37,085 bases of DNA from positions 1-37,085 of IMG/VR virus record IMGVR_UViG_3300031972_000817; one strand, written 5' to 3'. Positions 25,134 to 31,619 of the stretch are shown here, piece after piece. The position numbers and the translations under genes are program-made. Each line of letters begins with the position of its first letter. Positions within the stretch are counted from its first letter, which is position 1. The notes under the pieces were generated by a model that was given only the letters and a program-made list of their open reading frames with translations, was not told where the DNA came from and did no database searches. The DNA is from a virus.

Positions 25134-25949
25134 TTAACCTCCTTGTTTTGCTGTTACCTTAGGGGCTTCTCCCCCAAGTTTAGTCTTTGCACTCTTTTGT
25201 ATAGCATCAAAAAGTTTGTGTAAGTCTAAAGGTGCGTTTGGCTCAATTAGACTAGGTGCTGTTACTTTTAAATCCATGCGGTGGTCTGATACTGTGCGTA
25301 GAGTACGTTCTGTGCCTTTACTAGAACTTTTCGTATCAATACGACAAACACAGTTAAAGTATCTGCCAATCTTGGTAGAAAGTTTAGACCCAACACTTGT
25401 AGGGTATGCTTTTGACACACCCATATCTCCCTCCATATATTGCATATGTGAAGTTATGATAACATTACACGGCACTTCACTCCCTGTAAGGTACTGAATT
25501 ACATTCTGTACATCTCGTGCTGCCGTGCCCCACTCTGGCTGCGTTGCCTGGTCGGTGGGTTTCTTATTATTAAATACTAATGCACCTCTCAAGGCTGATT
25601 CGCCCATGAGTGTTAAGCTATCAATAACAAGAACATCTTTATTAGTCCAGTCTTTTACTGAACCTAAATTTTCGTCTCCGTCTTTCCAACTCGATAATAA
25701 TTGAGCGGATTTTCTAAATGCAGTTGCGTGTCCTAATGGATCTTTAAGAGTAACATAAGATACTCTATCTACTGCGTCTGGATTAAGAAATTCTGGAAGT
25801 ATTGCGAGTCCATCATCAAAATCTAATATTCGTAGATTATAACCTGCGTTGGCAAGACTTGCTAAACTAGCTGTCTTACCTGATCCGCTATCGCCTACTA
25901 ATAATAGTTTAGTGACTTCACTCGCTTGGTGATTTCGTATACTTGCCAT
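25134..25949 (-). CDS. Sak4-like RecA-fold ATPase (recombinase)
   Basis: 271 residues. Walker A GDSGSGKT at 19-26 and Walker B VLVID at 106-110 are intact, with LRILDFDDGL between them and a VIITSHMQY sensor strand, as in the phage AAA_24/Sak4 group. These proteins promote single-strand annealing or homologous pairing with an SSB partner, which is the next gene. It is the first gene after a near-consensus promoter and has AGGAG before the ATG, so strong expression of the recombination-replication operon is expected. Confidence 0.8.
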   Translation of the reverse strand: MASIRNHQASEVTKLLLVGDSGSGKTASLASLANAGYNLRILDFDDGLAILPEFLNPDAVDRVSYVTLKDPLGHATAFRKSAQLLSSWKDGDENLGSVKDWTNKDVLVIDSLTLMGESALRGALVFNNKKPTDQATQPEWGTAARDVQNVIQYLTGSEVPCNVIITSHMQYMEGDMGVSKAYPTSVGSKLSTKIGRYFNCVCRIDTKSSSKGTERTLRTVSDHRMDLKVTAPSLIEPNAPLDLHKLFDAIQKSAKTKLGGEAPKVTAKQGG

Positions 25950-25974
25950 TTATTTGTCTCCTGTTAATTATGTT

Positions 25975-26003
25975 ATAATAGCATAAAAATAAAATAATGT
26001 CAA
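25975..26003 (-). promoter_or_regulatory. Near-consensus sigma70 promoter of the replication operon
   Basis: Minus strand: TTGACA at 26003-25998, a 17-base spacer ending TATGC, and TATTAT at 25980-25975, giving both a perfect -35 and a TGC-extended -10. Predicted start about 25968; AGGAG and the Sak4-like ATG follow within 25 bases. It is the best promoter match in the window and should be used by host RNA polymerase. Confidence 0.85.
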
Positions 26004-26012
26004 CAAAAATCG

Positions 26013-26993
26013 TCATGTTGATGAATTGTTTTTTCTATGTTGTGATAAATCTATTACATTTTCCCGTTGACTCGCTTCCACCAAATCTGGATGTGGTTCT
26101 TTTATAAAATCATTTTTCAAAAATATATCCCTACGAGATTGAGGGGCACTACATACTTCACGGAATCTGCACCCACCATAGTTTCCACAGCCAGTAAAAT
26201 CGGCAGGGTAGTAGTTGTTCTTCCAGAAGTTATCTGCATTTCTTAGTGCGAATAAAGTATCGGCATACCATTCCTCTATTAGTTCCTCTGTTACGTTAAA
26301 TACAGACCTGTTAAACCTTGTAAAGTTTACACCTGTTTGTACTCCGTCTATAATGAAGCCGTCTACGGGTAGCTTTAATACATGGCGACAAGCCCACAGA
26401 TAAGCAAATATCTGATTGTTAGGCATGAAACCTTGAAAGTAATAAGCTGACAGTGCTGTCTTTGTTGTTTTGAAATCAACTAAGTATAGTCTGTCATCTA
26501 GTGTTACAATCTTATCTATCCTGCCAGAAAATCTGTGTTCACCATTACCGAATGGTACTTCAAATCGCTGCTCTAACGCAGCTTCTCCGTTGGGCATTGT
26601 CGCTACTTTAAATGTATCCTCCCAGTATTCTTCCGCTCTCCATACTATTGCTCGTAGTGTAGACTCTAAACCTCTTGCACTATCGTCTGACATTTTTAAA
26701 TCTTCGCCAAATTCTTTTAGTACAAATACAAGAGCTTCTCGTAGAGCTACATCTTTTGATTTACCTTCAAATTTTGCACGATCTAATACTTCAAATCCTT
26801 CATGTACTGCTGATCCAAAGCCTGTTGCCGATGCGTATCTTTGAGATTTATAGCCTTGTAAGTTTGTATAATTATACAAACGTGGACACGCTAGGAAAGT
26901 AGATAGGCTGGATGTATCCCAAATACGTTGACGTGGTGCACCATTCTCGATGGTGAATTTTTTTAATCTAGGTAGTTCTATTTGTTCTGTCAT
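26013..26993 (-). CDS. Cas4/RecB-like PD-(D/E)XK exonuclease with four Fe-S cysteines
   Basis: 326 residues from the ATG at 26993; the frame extends to a TTG at 27026 but without a ribosome site. Motifs: C36 in FLACPRLY, GSAVHEGF with H64, GRID with D160, VDFKTTK with D173 and K175, Q194 in the following helix, then C269, C275 and C281 (GCGNYGGCRFREVC). One N-terminal and three C-terminal cysteines around a RecB nuclease core is the iron-sulfur layout of Cas4/AddB-type exonucleases. No helicase domain is attached. It likely resects DNA ends for the Sak4-like recombinase downstream. No CRISPR array is present, so a Cas role is not suggested. Confidence 0.85.
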   Translation of the reverse strand: MTEQIELPRLKKFTIENGAPRQRIWDTSSLSTFLACPRLYNYTNLQGYKSQRYASATGFGSAVHEGFEVLDRAKFEGKSKDVALREALVFVLKEFGEDLKMSDDSARGLESTLRAIVWRAEEYWEDTFKVATMPNGEAALEQRFEVPFGNGEHRFSGRIDKIVTLDDRLYLVDFKTTKTALSAYYFQGFMPNNQIFAYLWACRHVLKLPVDGFIIDGVQTGVNFTRFNRSVFNVTEELIEEWYADTLFALRNADNFWKNNYYPADFTGCGNYGGCRFREVCSAPQSRRDIFLKNDFIKEPHPDLVEASQRENVIDLSQHRKNNSST

Positions 26994-27062
26994 AATAATG
27001 TTGTTTGAATTGCTACGATTGTACAATAGAAATATGTCACAAATAAGATGAATATGAAATAT

Positions 27063-27248
27063 TTAAACATCACACTCATCTAACATTTTTATACAAGCTA
27101 CTATATTTACTTTATCAACAAATGGCTCGTGCTGTACTGCTGTTTCTGGTGGATTAACTTTATCTTTAACCACCATAGCACCTTTAAATACACCATAAGC
27201 ACATCCTTGTAACATAATTACTGATAATAATATAATAGCTTTATACAT
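27063..27248 (-). CDS. Small outer-membrane-type lipoprotein
   Basis: 61 residues from the ATG at 27248, which has GGAG seven bases upstream; a longer frame to 27398 only covers the end of the neighbouring gene. The N-terminus MYKAIILLSVIMLQGCAYGV is a lipoprotein signal with lipobox LQGC, and the residue after Cys is Ala, so outer-membrane sorting is likely. The mature part is only about 46 residues with two further Cys near the end (VACIKMLDECDV). Phage lipoproteins of this size act as superinfection-exclusion factors or outer spanins; early-region placement favours the former. Inference only. Confidence 0.65.
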   Translation of the reverse strand: MYKAIILLSVIMLQGCAYGVFKGAMVVKDKVNPPETAVQHEPFVDKVNIVACIKMLDECDV

Positions 27249-27249
27249 T

Positions 27250-27504
27250 CTATGTCTCCGATAAAAGCATAGTAAGAGGATCTTTCTCATACTGTGCGGG
27301 TTTAGTTCTAGCCGCTGATTTGCTGATAGGTTTACCTGCTTTTTCGGTGGCTCTAATATTTTCTCTCGTAGTTTGCAAATACGCAATGACCTTATCAATA
27401 CCTTCTTGATTCTCTGACAATTCTATTGGGTTTATGTCCAGTAGTTCAGATGGTATATCTATAAGGTCTGCCTTATCTGTTTTTTTGGATTTTGTTTTCG
27501 TCAT
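27250..27504 (-). CDS. Hypothetical charged 84-residue protein
   Basis: The N-terminus is very basic (MTKTKSKKTDKADLID), the middle is acidic (ELSENQEGIDKVIAYL) and the C-terminus is RTKPAQYEKDPLTMLLSET. No domain recognised. It overlaps the preceding gene by 32 bases and ends one base before the lipoprotein start, so it belongs to the same operon. It could be a small host-takeover or DNA-associated factor; nothing specific is supported. Confidence 0.55.
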   Translation of the reverse strand: MTKTKSKKTDKADLIDIPSELLDINPIELSENQEGIDKVIAYLQTTRENIRATEKAGKPISKSAARTKPAQYEKDPLTMLLSET

Positions 27505-27700
27505 ATTCTTCTACACTCCTTACTTCTGAATCTGGTGATGTTCTTAAAAAGAGTTTACCTTTTTCATTTGTCCACTCTCCCTTTTCTTTTTCCCATTTCA
27601 TGTTCTCATAAATTTTTTCCGCTGCACTATCTCTAGATACAGCATCCACTTCCCAGTGCATTGAGTACATATGTGTTGTCATTACATCAAATTTAGGCAT
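27473..27700 (-). CDS. Hypothetical 75-residue early protein
   Basis: I take the ATG at 27700 (MPKFDVMTTHMYSMHWEVDA), preceded by AAGGA, rather than the frame start at 27724, because the latter lies deep inside the upstream gene. The sequence then has DAVSRDSAAEKIYENMKWEK, an alpha/beta pattern with an SRDSAAEKI helix. It overlaps the upstream 47-codon gene by eight bases. The family is not recognised. Confidence 0.55.
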   Translation of the reverse strand: MPKFDVMTTHMYSMHWEVDAVSRDSAAEKIYENMKWEKEKGEWTNEKGKLFLRTSPDSEVRSVEEYDENKIQKNR

Positions 27701-27836
27701 CTTTTTTATCCTTTGGTTTCTCATCTGGTAGTGATACCAACATACTCATCAGATTAAATACTTCTGCGTATGGTCGTTTAGCCAAGTAATTTACTATTGC
27801 TTGTGCTTGATCTTCTGTAATTAGTTTATTCATCAT
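27693..27836 (-). CDS. Hypothetical 47-residue early protein
   Basis: Reads MMNKLITEDQAQAIVNYLAK then RPYAEVFNLMSMLVSLPDEK and a basic end. AGGAG lies just before the double ATG, and an extended -10 promoter at 27852-27860 is immediately upstream. The single amphipathic helical hairpin could mediate protein interaction. A clear ribosome site and coupling to the next gene make it a likely real gene. Confidence 0.6.
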   Translation of the reverse strand: MMNKLITEDQAQAIVNYLAKRPYAEVFNLMSMLVSLPDEKPKDKKDA

Positions 27837-27851
27837 TTTCTCCTGTTCTTT

Positions 27852-27860
27852 ATTATAACA
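27852..27860 (-). promoter_or_regulatory. Extended -10 promoter with overlapping inverted repeat
   Basis: Minus strand TGT TATAAT. The -35 is weak. AACAC and GTGTT, six bases apart, form a small inverted repeat ending on the -10, a possible operator. It would start a transcript with a leader of about ten bases for the 47-codon gene and the lipoprotein operon. Confidence 0.5.
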
Positions 27861-27871
27861 CTTAATTGTGT

Positions 27872-28126
27872 TTAAAATGTGGCTCCCAACAAACCCATCA
27901 AGTATATAAATACTGCGATAGAATTAACTACCATTAATGCTCTGTCGTGCCATATAATTCCTACTATTAACCACCCTAGCACCCCTATCAAATGAAATAA
28001 TAAATTGAGAGGGTAAAGTTCTAAAGAAGTCATAGCCATACCTGTAATAAGTATGACAGTTGAAATCCATTTTATATACCATGATATATCATGTGTCGGT
28101 GTTATTTTATTAATGGATTGTGTCAC
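27872..28126 (-). CDS. Small membrane protein, three TM segments (DUF6552-like)
   Basis: 84 residues. WYIKWISTVILITGMAMTSL, LYPLNLLFHLIGVLGWLIVG and DRALMVVNSIAVFIYLMGLL give three hydrophobic helices with a WHDRA loop between the second and third. This compact pattern recurs in marine phage genomes (I recall it as DUF6552; the number is from memory). It probably sits in the host inner membrane; role unknown. It overlaps the preceding gene by 17 bases. Confidence 0.65.
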   Translation of the reverse strand: MTQSINKITPTHDISWYIKWISTVILITGMAMTSLELYPLNLLFHLIGVLGWLIVGIIWHDRALMVVNSIAVFIYLMGLLGATF

Positions 28127-28400
28127 TTGGTGTCATCCTCATTTTAGATAATTCTGTTTCAATATCGTCATCAAATTTTTCTATTATCGGGGCGGCTTTC
28201 GTCATGCCCATTACACACCCTGCAAAAACCGTAAGTGCCCCCTCAAGTCCATATCTTAGCATCAGACTTCGTAAAGCTACTTCTAGTAAGGAATTTTCTA
28301 CTATTTCTAAAGGGTATGTTTTTGATAGGTCGCCAATTACTGGTCGCAACTCCTCAATACATTTTCTGAATTGTTCTTCTAATTCTTTTTGATTCATCAT
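28110..28400 (-). CDS. Hypothetical helical 96-residue protein
   Basis: Helical throughout, starting MMNQKELEEQFRKCIEELRP; residues about 55-72 form a small-residue hydrophobic stretch (EGALTVFAGCVMGMTKAA) that is probably a buried helix rather than a TM segment. No catalytic motif. It is coupled to the gene upstream by a four-base overlap and overlaps the membrane protein gene by 17 bases. Confidence 0.6.
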   Translation of the reverse strand: MMNQKELEEQFRKCIEELRPVIGDLSKTYPLEIVENSLLEVALRSLMLRYGLEGALTVFAGCVMGMTKAAPIIEKFDDDIETELSKMRMTPSDTIH

Positions 28401-28717
28401 AATTCTTCTCCACTTTCTGTTACAATGTGTAACTCGTCTTTTTCTAACACAGATGATATGTTTACCCCTGTGTTATCGTGTTGTAATAATAACTGATCGT
28501 ACTTACTAGATTCTACATCTTCTACATCTAACATTTGTATTCTAAATGCTTTGATATATTTTTTAAATCGCATATATAGTGCGAAAGGTTTATCACTTTT
28601 TACTGTGATATGTGCATTATCTTTTTCAGTATTTTCTAAGTAGCTTACGGCTTTTTCCAATGCGTTTGATATATCTATCTGTTGCATTAGGTCGTAAGTC
28701 TTTGGATTGTAAGCCAT
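28397..28717 (-). CDS. Hypothetical 106-residue early protein
   Basis: The chosen ATG at 28717 (MAYNPKTYDLMQQIDISNAL) has AGGAG six bases upstream; the longer frame to 28774 lacks one. An N-terminal helix (DISNALEKAVSYLEN) is followed by a beta-rich half with FALYMRFKKYIKAF and a terminal ELHIVTESGEEL strand. No family recognised. The start lies inside the preceding 91-codon gene (92-base overlap), unusually deep but supported by the strong ribosome site. Confidence 0.6.
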   Translation of the reverse strand: MAYNPKTYDLMQQIDISNALEKAVSYLENTEKDNAHITVKSDKPFALYMRFKKYIKAFRIQMLDVEDVESSKYDQLLLQHDNTGVNISSVLEKDELHIVTESGEEL

Positions 28718-28901
28718 TGTTCTCCTGTTGTATTTCATAATCATTTTCATCTGACAAATTTGTTGGCTGTGCATAAGGGTAGTCTAATTGTGTTGTAAAC
28801 ATACCTTCAGCATCATCTAACAGTTCTACTATGTCAAAATCATTATCATAAATATATTTGTTCTTCTTTTTCATACTGTACTCTACCATGTAATCTTTCA
28901 T
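28626..28901 (-). CDS. Hypothetical 91-residue protein overlapping its neighbour
   Basis: MKDYMVEYSMKKKNKYIYDN, an acidic middle (DFDIVELLDDAEGMF) and a basic C-terminus (RYIKRIGKSRKLLRKY). Its ATG overlaps the preceding stop as ATGA, which argues for translation, while its last third is overprinted by the next gene in another frame. Only the non-overlapping part has independent support. Confidence 0.5.
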   Translation of the reverse strand: MKDYMVEYSMKKKNKYIYDNDFDIVELLDDAEGMFTTQLDYPYAQPTNLSDENDYEIQQENNGLQSKDLRPNATDRYIKRIGKSRKLLRKY

Positions 28902-29056
28902 TTGTCAAACAATTTCGCATACACTAAATAACCACAGATCCCAGCCCATACTAACGAAAATACAGATGGGTGCAATAGACTAGCTATTCCTGTTACTATT
29001 ATTAAACCCCAAGTACTACATACGAATATTATTCTTGCTACTGTTTCACCATACAT
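28898..29056 (-). CDS. 52-residue two-TM membrane peptide
   Basis: Reads MYGETVARIIFVCSTWGLII then VTGIASLLHPSVFSLVWAGI and ends in KLFDK. Two hydrophobic helices (about 8-27 and 31-47) form a hairpin. It overlaps the cyclotransferase gene by 11 bases and ends in an ATGA overlap with the next gene. A predicted inner-membrane peptide of unknown function. Confidence 0.55.
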   Translation of the reverse strand: MYGETVARIIFVCSTWGLIIVTGIASLLHPSVFSLVWAGICGYLVYAKLFDK

Positions 29057-29489
29057 TTATCCACTCCATTCTATTATTTTCTTTCTTAATTTTGCTATTT
29101 TGTTTCTGATAGTAGTTCATATCTTTGTCTACTCCATTTGTATTAGGTATTAAAAACATCAATGCCCTTTCATCAGTAAAATCGTCTTGGTTATCTATAT
29201 CTTGTATATCTACTTGTATAGGAATAAAACCTGCGTTGTATTCCATAGCTAATATTTGTTCATAGTTCAATGTTGTTAGTTCATATAATTCTCCTATAAT
29301 CTGGCTACCGTGTGTATCAGAATAATACACCATTGGAAAGGAATCTAAATAGCTGCTCATTCCGTAGCTGCTATTTTTAGTTATGTAATCACCTACGAAT
29401 ACTTCGTCTACTAGCAAAGAGTTTAGTCTGTGCTTTTTCTTCAAAGTTCCGTACACAAATAACTTGTGTCGCTCTGTATCTGTCTCCAT
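29046..29489 (-). CDS. Gamma-glutamylcyclotransferase (AIG2-like)
   Basis: 147 residues. FVYGTL at 11-16 is the substrate-binding YGTL turn of the family, GELYEL at 66-71 the central strand, and E83 in AMEYNAGF the catalytic acid position. These enzymes release 5-oxoproline from gamma-glutamyl amides or peptides. In phages such a domain often accompanies an amidoligase and a class II amidotransferase, both present 3-5 kb away in the same direction (32416-34599), so it likely edits or removes gamma-glutamyl conjugates made by them. The C-terminal 30 residues are an added charged tail. Functional linkage is inferred. Confidence 0.8.
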   Translation of the reverse strand: METDTERHKLFVYGTLKKKHRLNSLLVDEVFVGDYITKNSSYGMSSYLDSFPMVYYSDTHGSQIIGELYELTTLNYEQILAMEYNAGFIPIQVDIQDIDNQDDFTDERALMFLIPNTNGVDKDMNYYQKQNSKIKKENNRMEWINVW

Positions 29490-29764
29490 TATTTCTCATA
29501 ATCTCCTTGTTTAAAAGGTAATTCCATACCTTTGTTTAATAAATGTAATTGTACAATATTTACTCTAGGCACAACTACACCACCTCCACCATTTTTAGAT
29601 TCATCATCATAAGATGATATGAGTATAACCTTATCTTTATCTTCAGATAAAATCCACCCCACAACTTCAACAGGTCGTAGTTCCTGCTTTTTTAAATCTT
29701 CTATATCCTGCCATGTGTTGTCATCTGACATAGCATCAAGCCATTTCATATATACTAATTTCAT
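29489..29764 (-). CDS. Conserved small phage protein, beta-rich
   Basis: 91 residues from the ATG at 29764, overlapping the upstream stop as ATGA; an extended frame to 29806 lies inside that gene. It reads MKLVYMKWLDAMSDDNTWQD, then RPVEVVGWILSEDKDKVILI and a C-terminal VPRVNIVQLHLL. The W.DA...W, VGW(I/L)..E.K and (I/V)P...I..L pattern recurs in small phage proteins of unknown function, probably an SH3-like barrel. It shares its last base with the cyclotransferase start. Confidence 0.6.
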   Translation of the reverse strand: MKLVYMKWLDAMSDDNTWQDIEDLKKQELRPVEVVGWILSEDKDKVILISSYDDESKNGGGGVVVPRVNIVQLHLLNKGMELPFKQGDYEK

Positions 29765-30234
29765 GTTAAATCCTCTTGACTTGCTTCCATAAATCCTTGT
29801 TCCCAATCTCTGTAAAAATCTTCGGCTGTCAAATCTTCAAATGTAACTTCTGAATGTTTTTCGACTCTAATCTTTCCTACAGGCAAATTTCTGCAATATT
29901 TACCATGTTGTGCATACTTCTTTTCTAACTTTTCACAGTATTCAAACACTACTCTCCTACCTACTTTTCGTATCTTCACGGGTATCTTATTGTTACCACA
30001 ATGTTGAATCCAAGTTCGTTTATCGTGAAAAGCAAATTCTGCTGTTCTTCTGCGATAATAAAATGGTATTCTGTCTTGTACTAATTTATTAATTAGATAA
30101 GGTACATCAGTACATCTATCTTCGTTAGTACATTCTTCATAACCATAACCATCTTCATCTTCAAAGTATTCATAATATGGTCGAATGAATTGTATTTGTA
30201 CTGCCCCCTCTGGTAAGTATTTAAAGATATGCAT
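29761..30234 (-). CDS. Hypothetical 157-residue protein
   Basis: MHIFKYLPEGAVQIQFIRPY, an acidic aromatic loop, ECTNEDRCTDVPYLINKLVQ, then a basic, Arg-rich half (YYRRRTAEFAFHDK, RKVGRRVVFEYCEKL) and a C-terminal TAEDFYRDWEQGFMEA. Five Cys are scattered and could bind metal, but spacing is irregular. The basic half suggests nucleic-acid contact. It is coupled to neighbours on both sides (TAATG and ATGA overlaps). Family not recognised. Confidence 0.55.
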   Translation of the reverse strand: MHIFKYLPEGAVQIQFIRPYYEYFEDEDGYGYEECTNEDRCTDVPYLINKLVQDRIPFYYRRRTAEFAFHDKRTWIQHCGNNKIPVKIRKVGRRVVFEYCEKLEKKYAQHGKYCRNLPVGKIRVEKHSEVTFEDLTAEDFYRDWEQGFMEASQEDLT

Positions 30235-30308
30235 TACTTACTCGCTAACCATACCATTGCTACACCACAAAAAATAATTACTCCTATTGTAATACTGTAA
30301 TCAATCAT
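30234..30308 (-). CDS. 24-residue single-TM micropeptide
   Basis: MIDYSITIGVIIFCGVAMVW then LASK: one hydrophobic helix with a lysine end. The ATG overlaps the preceding stop region, and the stop overlaps the next ATG as TAATG. No independent ribosome site. Continuous coupling on both sides and the TM pattern make translation plausible, but at this length chance cannot be excluded. Confidence 0.4.
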   Translation of the reverse strand: MIDYSITIGVIIFCGVAMVWLASK

Positions 30309-30543
30309 CTGTTGTTCCTCCATAACTTTCTTTACCTTCTGCTATATCTATTATATCAGAATTATCATCTTCGTCAAGCATTCTTTCTGGAAAAAATACT
30401 TTTTCTAATTCTTCCCACAAATGCAAAAATGCATCTGTTGCGTCTTGTTTTATATTATGTACATTGTATTCTTTTTCTACATTGTGCATTATGTTTCTTA
30501 CTACTTGTTTGTCAATTAAATGTATCTCTTTTGGTTTCGTCAT
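30301..30543 (-). CDS. Hypothetical acidic helical 80-residue protein
   Basis: Helical first part (IHLIDKQVVRNIMHNVEKEY, then IKQDATDAFLHLWEELEKVF) followed by a very acidic tail (MLDEDDNSDIID). Two helices separated by a short loop recall a small histone-like or helical-bundle fold, but the resemblance is too weak to name. It overlaps the preceding gene by four bases. Confidence 0.55.
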   Translation of the reverse strand: MTKPKEIHLIDKQVVRNIMHNVEKEYNVHNIKQDATDAFLHLWEELEKVFFPERMLDEDDNSDIIDIAEGKESYGGTTDD

Positions 30544-31040
30544 TGTGTTGCCCTTTCATACCATTCTGGCATTGGTGTACCTTTTTCCCATTTAGCGAAA
30601 CTCGACTTTTCGCCTATGTAATAAATTCTATATGCTTTTGATGTGTTCCACAATCCTCCCAGTTCTTTGTATTTATCTGGCATACATTGTGGAGGTGCTG
30701 AAGCATATTCAAAATTACCTAACATATCAGAATATTTTCTTTTGATGTATGTTAATATACGGCTAGATTTATGAATTTTGCCGTAGCGTTTAGTGTACTC
30801 CTTAGAAATTTCAACAGCGTGTTTGTATAGCCATGAGAAATTGCCTATTGATTCTGATACCCACATTGTTGATGGGTGCTTTTGATATGCTTTTTTATAG
30901 AGATGGTGGTCATCTCCTCGTAGTTCCTGCGTGGCTGTGGATAACATCTGACAAGATTCCAATAGCATTTTTGGTATGTGTTTATCACATAACATTTTAG
31001 CTGATTCTTGAGGATCTGGGTGTAAATAAAATATATTCAT
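30540..31040 (-). CDS. Conserved phage protein of the CDKHxxKM family
   Basis: 166 residues. The motifs MLCDKHIPKMLLESCQMLST, HPSTMWVSES, EYTKRYGKIHKS, QCMPDKYK and SFAKWEKGTPMPEWY are those of a phage protein family I recognise from many T4-like and marine phages but cannot name with certainty. Conserved Cys, His, Lys, Arg and Trp suggest an enzyme or nucleic-acid protein. It is coupled to the 53-codon gene upstream and follows a good promoter at 31167-31194. Confidence 0.7.
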   Translation of the reverse strand: MNIFYLHPDPQESAKMLCDKHIPKMLLESCQMLSTATQELRGDDHHLYKKAYQKHPSTMWVSESIGNFSWLYKHAVEISKEYTKRYGKIHKSSRILTYIKRKYSDMLGNFEYASAPPQCMPDKYKELGGLWNTSKAYRIYYIGEKSSFAKWEKGTPMPEWYERATQ

Positions 31041-31198
31041 TTTTTTACCTTTGGTTTTCGCATATAGTTCTTTTCAGGTTTATACCCTGAAACCATTTTC
31101 TTTTTCAGGGCTTTTACTTGCTTTATGCTTTTTTCATAAGACACTACCAATGTGTCTAATTGTTTAATTATAGCATTTTTAAATTTATTGTCAATCAT
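31037..31198 (-). CDS. 53-residue lysine-rich hypothetical protein
   Basis: MIDNKFKNAIIKQLDTLVVS, then YEKSIKQVKALKKKMVSGYK and a basic tail. A coiled-coil helix plus a strongly basic C-terminus suggests a DNA- or RNA-associated peptide. Its first codons coincide with a strong promoter whose start site falls about 38 bases inside the ORF, so it is made only from longer transcripts. Its stop overlaps the next ATG as ATGA. Confidence 0.55.
   Translation of the reverse strand: MIDNKFKNAIIKQLDTLVVSYEKSIKQVKALKKKMVSGYKPEKNYMRKPKVKK
31167..31194 (-). promoter_or_regulatory. Near-consensus promoter inside the 53-codon gene
   Basis: Minus strand TTGACA at 31194-31189, a 16-base spacer ending in TGC, TATAAT at 31172-31167: consensus hexamers plus extended -10. 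It overlaps coding sequence and would drive the CDKH-family gene and the early operon to its left while skipping the start of the 53-codon gene. Confidence 0.65.
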
Positions 31199-31325
31199 TT
31201 TCTACAACTTTCTGCCACCATTGTTCTAGTGCTTTTTGTTCCATGTATTTTTCGTATTGTTCTTCTGTTAGTGTTTCTAATAGTTCTTCTTCTTTTTGTA
31301 GTGCTAAGTTACTCATCTTACTCAT
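31191..31325 (-). CDS. 44-residue acidic hypothetical protein
   Basis: Begins MSKMSNLALQKEEELLETLT and continues EEQYEKYMEQKALEQWWQKV. A single charged helix or coiled coil. AGGGGG lies six bases before the chosen ATG. It overlaps the 49-codon gene upstream and the 53-codon gene downstream by eight bases each. Confidence 0.55.
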   Translation of the reverse strand: MSKMSNLALQKEEELLETLTEEQYEKYMEQKALEQWWQKVVEND

Positions 31326-31467
31326 GGTTGCCCCCTTGTGTTATTTTTTCAATATGAACATCATCATAGCCTTTACTTATCCAATCATCATAATCTTTTT
31401 TTGCATCTTTATAATTTATATAGTAATCATCAACACCACCTACCCAAACAATATAATTATATTTCAT
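31318..31467 (-). CDS. 49-residue acidic hypothetical protein
   Basis: Begins MKYNYIVWVGGVDDYYINYK and continues DAKKDYDDWISKGYDDVHIE. The V.VGGVDDYY...A...Y..W...GYDDV.IE pattern recurs among short phage proteins (function unknown). AAGGAG before the ATG and an extended -10 promoter 25 bases upstream make it the first confident gene of this operon. Confidence 0.65.
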   Translation of the reverse strand: MKYNYIVWVGGVDDYYINYKDAKKDYDDWISKGYDDVHIEKITQGGNHE

Positions 31468-31492
31468 TGTATCTCCTTTTGTTTATATCTGT

Positions 31493-31501
31493 ATTATACC
31501 A
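31493..31501 (-). promoter_or_regulatory. Extended -10 promoter of the small early operon
   Basis: Minus strand TGG TATAAT. There is no good -35 at 16-18 bases. Predicted start about 31486, then AAGGAG and the ATG at 31467. It matches the TGN extended -10 rule of the other leftward promoters. Confidence 0.5.
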
Positions 31502-31517
31502 ATAGAATGTGTCGGAA

Positions 31518-31610
31518 TTATGTTCTGGTGGTTTCTGATAGTAGTATGATAGTATTTTTCCGTATAACCTCGAACAAACTCGAATGGCTATGTGTTTTGA
31601 ATTTTGGCAT
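31518..31610 (-). CDS. Possible 30-residue basic micropeptide
   Basis: A short ORF, MPKFKTHSHSSLFEVIRKNT followed by IILLSETTRT, preceded by GAGGGAG at ribosome-site distance. It occupies part of the otherwise gene-poor 31.5-31.76 kb gap, upstream of the 31493 promoter. There is no clear promoter of its own and no recognised family. Confidence 0.3.
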   Translation of the reverse strand: MPKFKTHSHSSLFEVIRKNTIILLSETTRT

Positions 31611-31619
31611 ATGCGACTC

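Noticed and set aside
27249-27398. Longer start for the lipoprotein gene
   Set aside because: The added 50 residues overlap a neighbouring gene in another frame and destroy the signal peptide; the ATG at 27248 has GGAG.
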